Below are positions 7,539 to 7,861 of a DNA stretch of 7,861 bases, in pieces. Source of the stretch: an uncultured Bacteroidales bacterium (GTDB lineage Bacteria > Bacteroidota > Bacteroidia > Bacteroidales > Paludibacteraceae). The DNA lies in NCBI GenBank assembly GCA_937886455.1, contig CALGCU010000177.1, forward strand, positions 1 through 7,861, given 5' to 3'. The first letter of the stretch is position 1; every line of letters starts with the position of its first letter. The notes below the pieces were generated by a model, which was given only the letters and a program-made list of their open reading frames with translations, had not been told where the DNA came from and made no database searches. A program made the translations under genes and the position numbers.

Positions 7539-7569
7539 CAAAGGTACAAAATAGCAGAGAATCGGCAAA
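7539..7569 (-). promoter_or_regulatory. Bacteroidetes-type promoter of the porin gene, almost abutting the start codon
   Basis: Minus strand: -33 TTTG at 7569-7566, a 19-bp spacer, and -7 TACCTTTG at 7546-7539, the same -7 sequence as in the lipoprotein operon promoter. The expected start of transcription falls at about 7532-7535, only a few bases before the ATG at 7531. Either the porin mRNA is leaderless or nearly so, or another promoter further upstream is the main one. Confidence 0.6.
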
Positions 7570-7620
7570 ACAAGCCAATCATAGGCTATCACTCGGGTCG
7601 GCATTACCAATTCTTTTCGT

Positions 7621-7654
7621 TGAAATCATCCCATTCATGTTAAATATGATTTCA
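7621..7654. repeat. 9-bp inverted repeat upstream of the porin promoter
   Basis: TGAAATCAT at 7621-7629 and ATGATTTCA at 7646-7654 are perfect inverted copies separated by 16 bases. The element TTCATGTT also occurs twice in direct orientation 17 bases apart (7634-7641 and 7651-7658). It lies about 50 bases upstream of the porin -33 box and has no T-tract, so a regulator-binding site is possible. In such AT-rich DNA chance is a serious alternative. Confidence 0.3.
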
Positions 7655-7782
7655 TGTTTTATAAAGGTATGAAATAGTGATAAAGCGGTGCTAAGCATTG
7701 AAAATAAGTGTGTGTTTGCACGGAATTTCAAATGAAAATATCTAAATTGTTTACTGATTCTAATCTTATTTAATAAAGCAAC

Positions 7783-7809
7783 AGCGACATCCCTTTATGG
7801 AGTGTCGCT
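7783..7809 (-). terminator. Hairpin downstream of tRNA-Thr, probable terminator or processing signal
   Basis: AGCGACA (7783-7789) pairs with TGTCGCT (7803-7809), and the stem continues TCC/GGA past a single bulged base, leaving a loop of about 6 nt. It begins 7 bases after the tRNA 3' end. The T-run after it on the minus strand is weak and interrupted (GTTGCTTTATT), so it may be an imperfect terminator or a 3' protective structure. Confidence 0.65.
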
Positions 7810-7816
7810 ATTCCTG

Positions 7817-7861
7817 AGCCACTGGCCGGACTCGAACCGGCGACCCACGCATTACGAATGC
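7817..7861 (-). tRNA. tRNA-Thr (anticodon CGU), 3' portion, 5' part cut by the window edge
   Basis: On the minus strand the window starts inside the anticodon stem. The 7-nt loop TTCGTAA (7858-7852) gives anticodon CGT, reading ACG (threonine). The T arm is perfect: GCCGG / TTCGAGT / CCGGC (7841-7825). The acceptor 3' strand is CAGTGGC (7824-7818), predicting a GCCACTG 5' end outside the window. The discriminator is T (7817) and CCA is not encoded, so it must be added by a CCA transferase. The D arm and 5' acceptor strand cannot be checked here. Confidence 0.93.

Noticed and set aside
7374..7643. An 89-codon plus-strand open frame over the porin start and promoter
   Set aside because: It overlaps the porin signal peptide region antisense and its sequence resembles no known protein; it is best explained as a chance frame.
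7817..7861. tRNA-Thr 3' end as an attachment site for an integrated element
   Set aside because: No integrase, no repeated copy of the tRNA 3' end and no phage or conjugation genes are seen in the window.

Overview
This 7.9 kb window reads as the chromosome of a Bacteroidales bacterium, perhaps a Prevotella or Bacteroides relative. The evidence is the putative-porin family gene, a DUF5723/TSP3/OmpA protein, a lipoprotein whose Cys is followed by K-E-D, start codons without clear Shine-Dalgarno sites, and several TAnnTTTG-type -7 promoter elements. I cannot fix the genus from the sequence alone.

Every supported gene lies on the minus strand, so transcription runs from right to left. The right edge holds the 3' part of a tRNA-Thr (anticodon CGU) followed by a small hairpin. 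Next come a 631-aa outer-membrane putative porin (5636-7531), a 591-aa lipoprotein of unknown family (3768-5543), and an 845-aa protein with a DUF5723-like barrel region, seven thrombospondin type 3 repeats and an OmpA peptidoglycan-binding domain (1228-3765). The lipoprotein and OmpA genes are only 2 nt apart and end at a strong intrinsic terminator (1167-1204), so they form one transcription unit with a good promoter at 5572-5601. Then fabG (195-941), with its own -7 element and terminator, encodes 3-oxoacyl-ACP reductase. The left 137 bases are intergenic. They hold four tandem heptamers and a -7-like element inside a small inverted repeat, probably the promoter region of a gene beyond the left edge.

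Three consecutive genes encode envelope proteins: a porin, a predicted surface lipoprotein, and a barrel protein with a calcium-binding spacer and a peptidoglycan anchor. The most plausible under-described item is the lipoprotein/DUF5723-OmpA pair, which may work as an outer-membrane complex. That is inference from gene arrangement and domain content. I see no CRISPR array, insertion sequence, phage gene or defence system. fabG and the tRNA are ordinary housekeeping genes.
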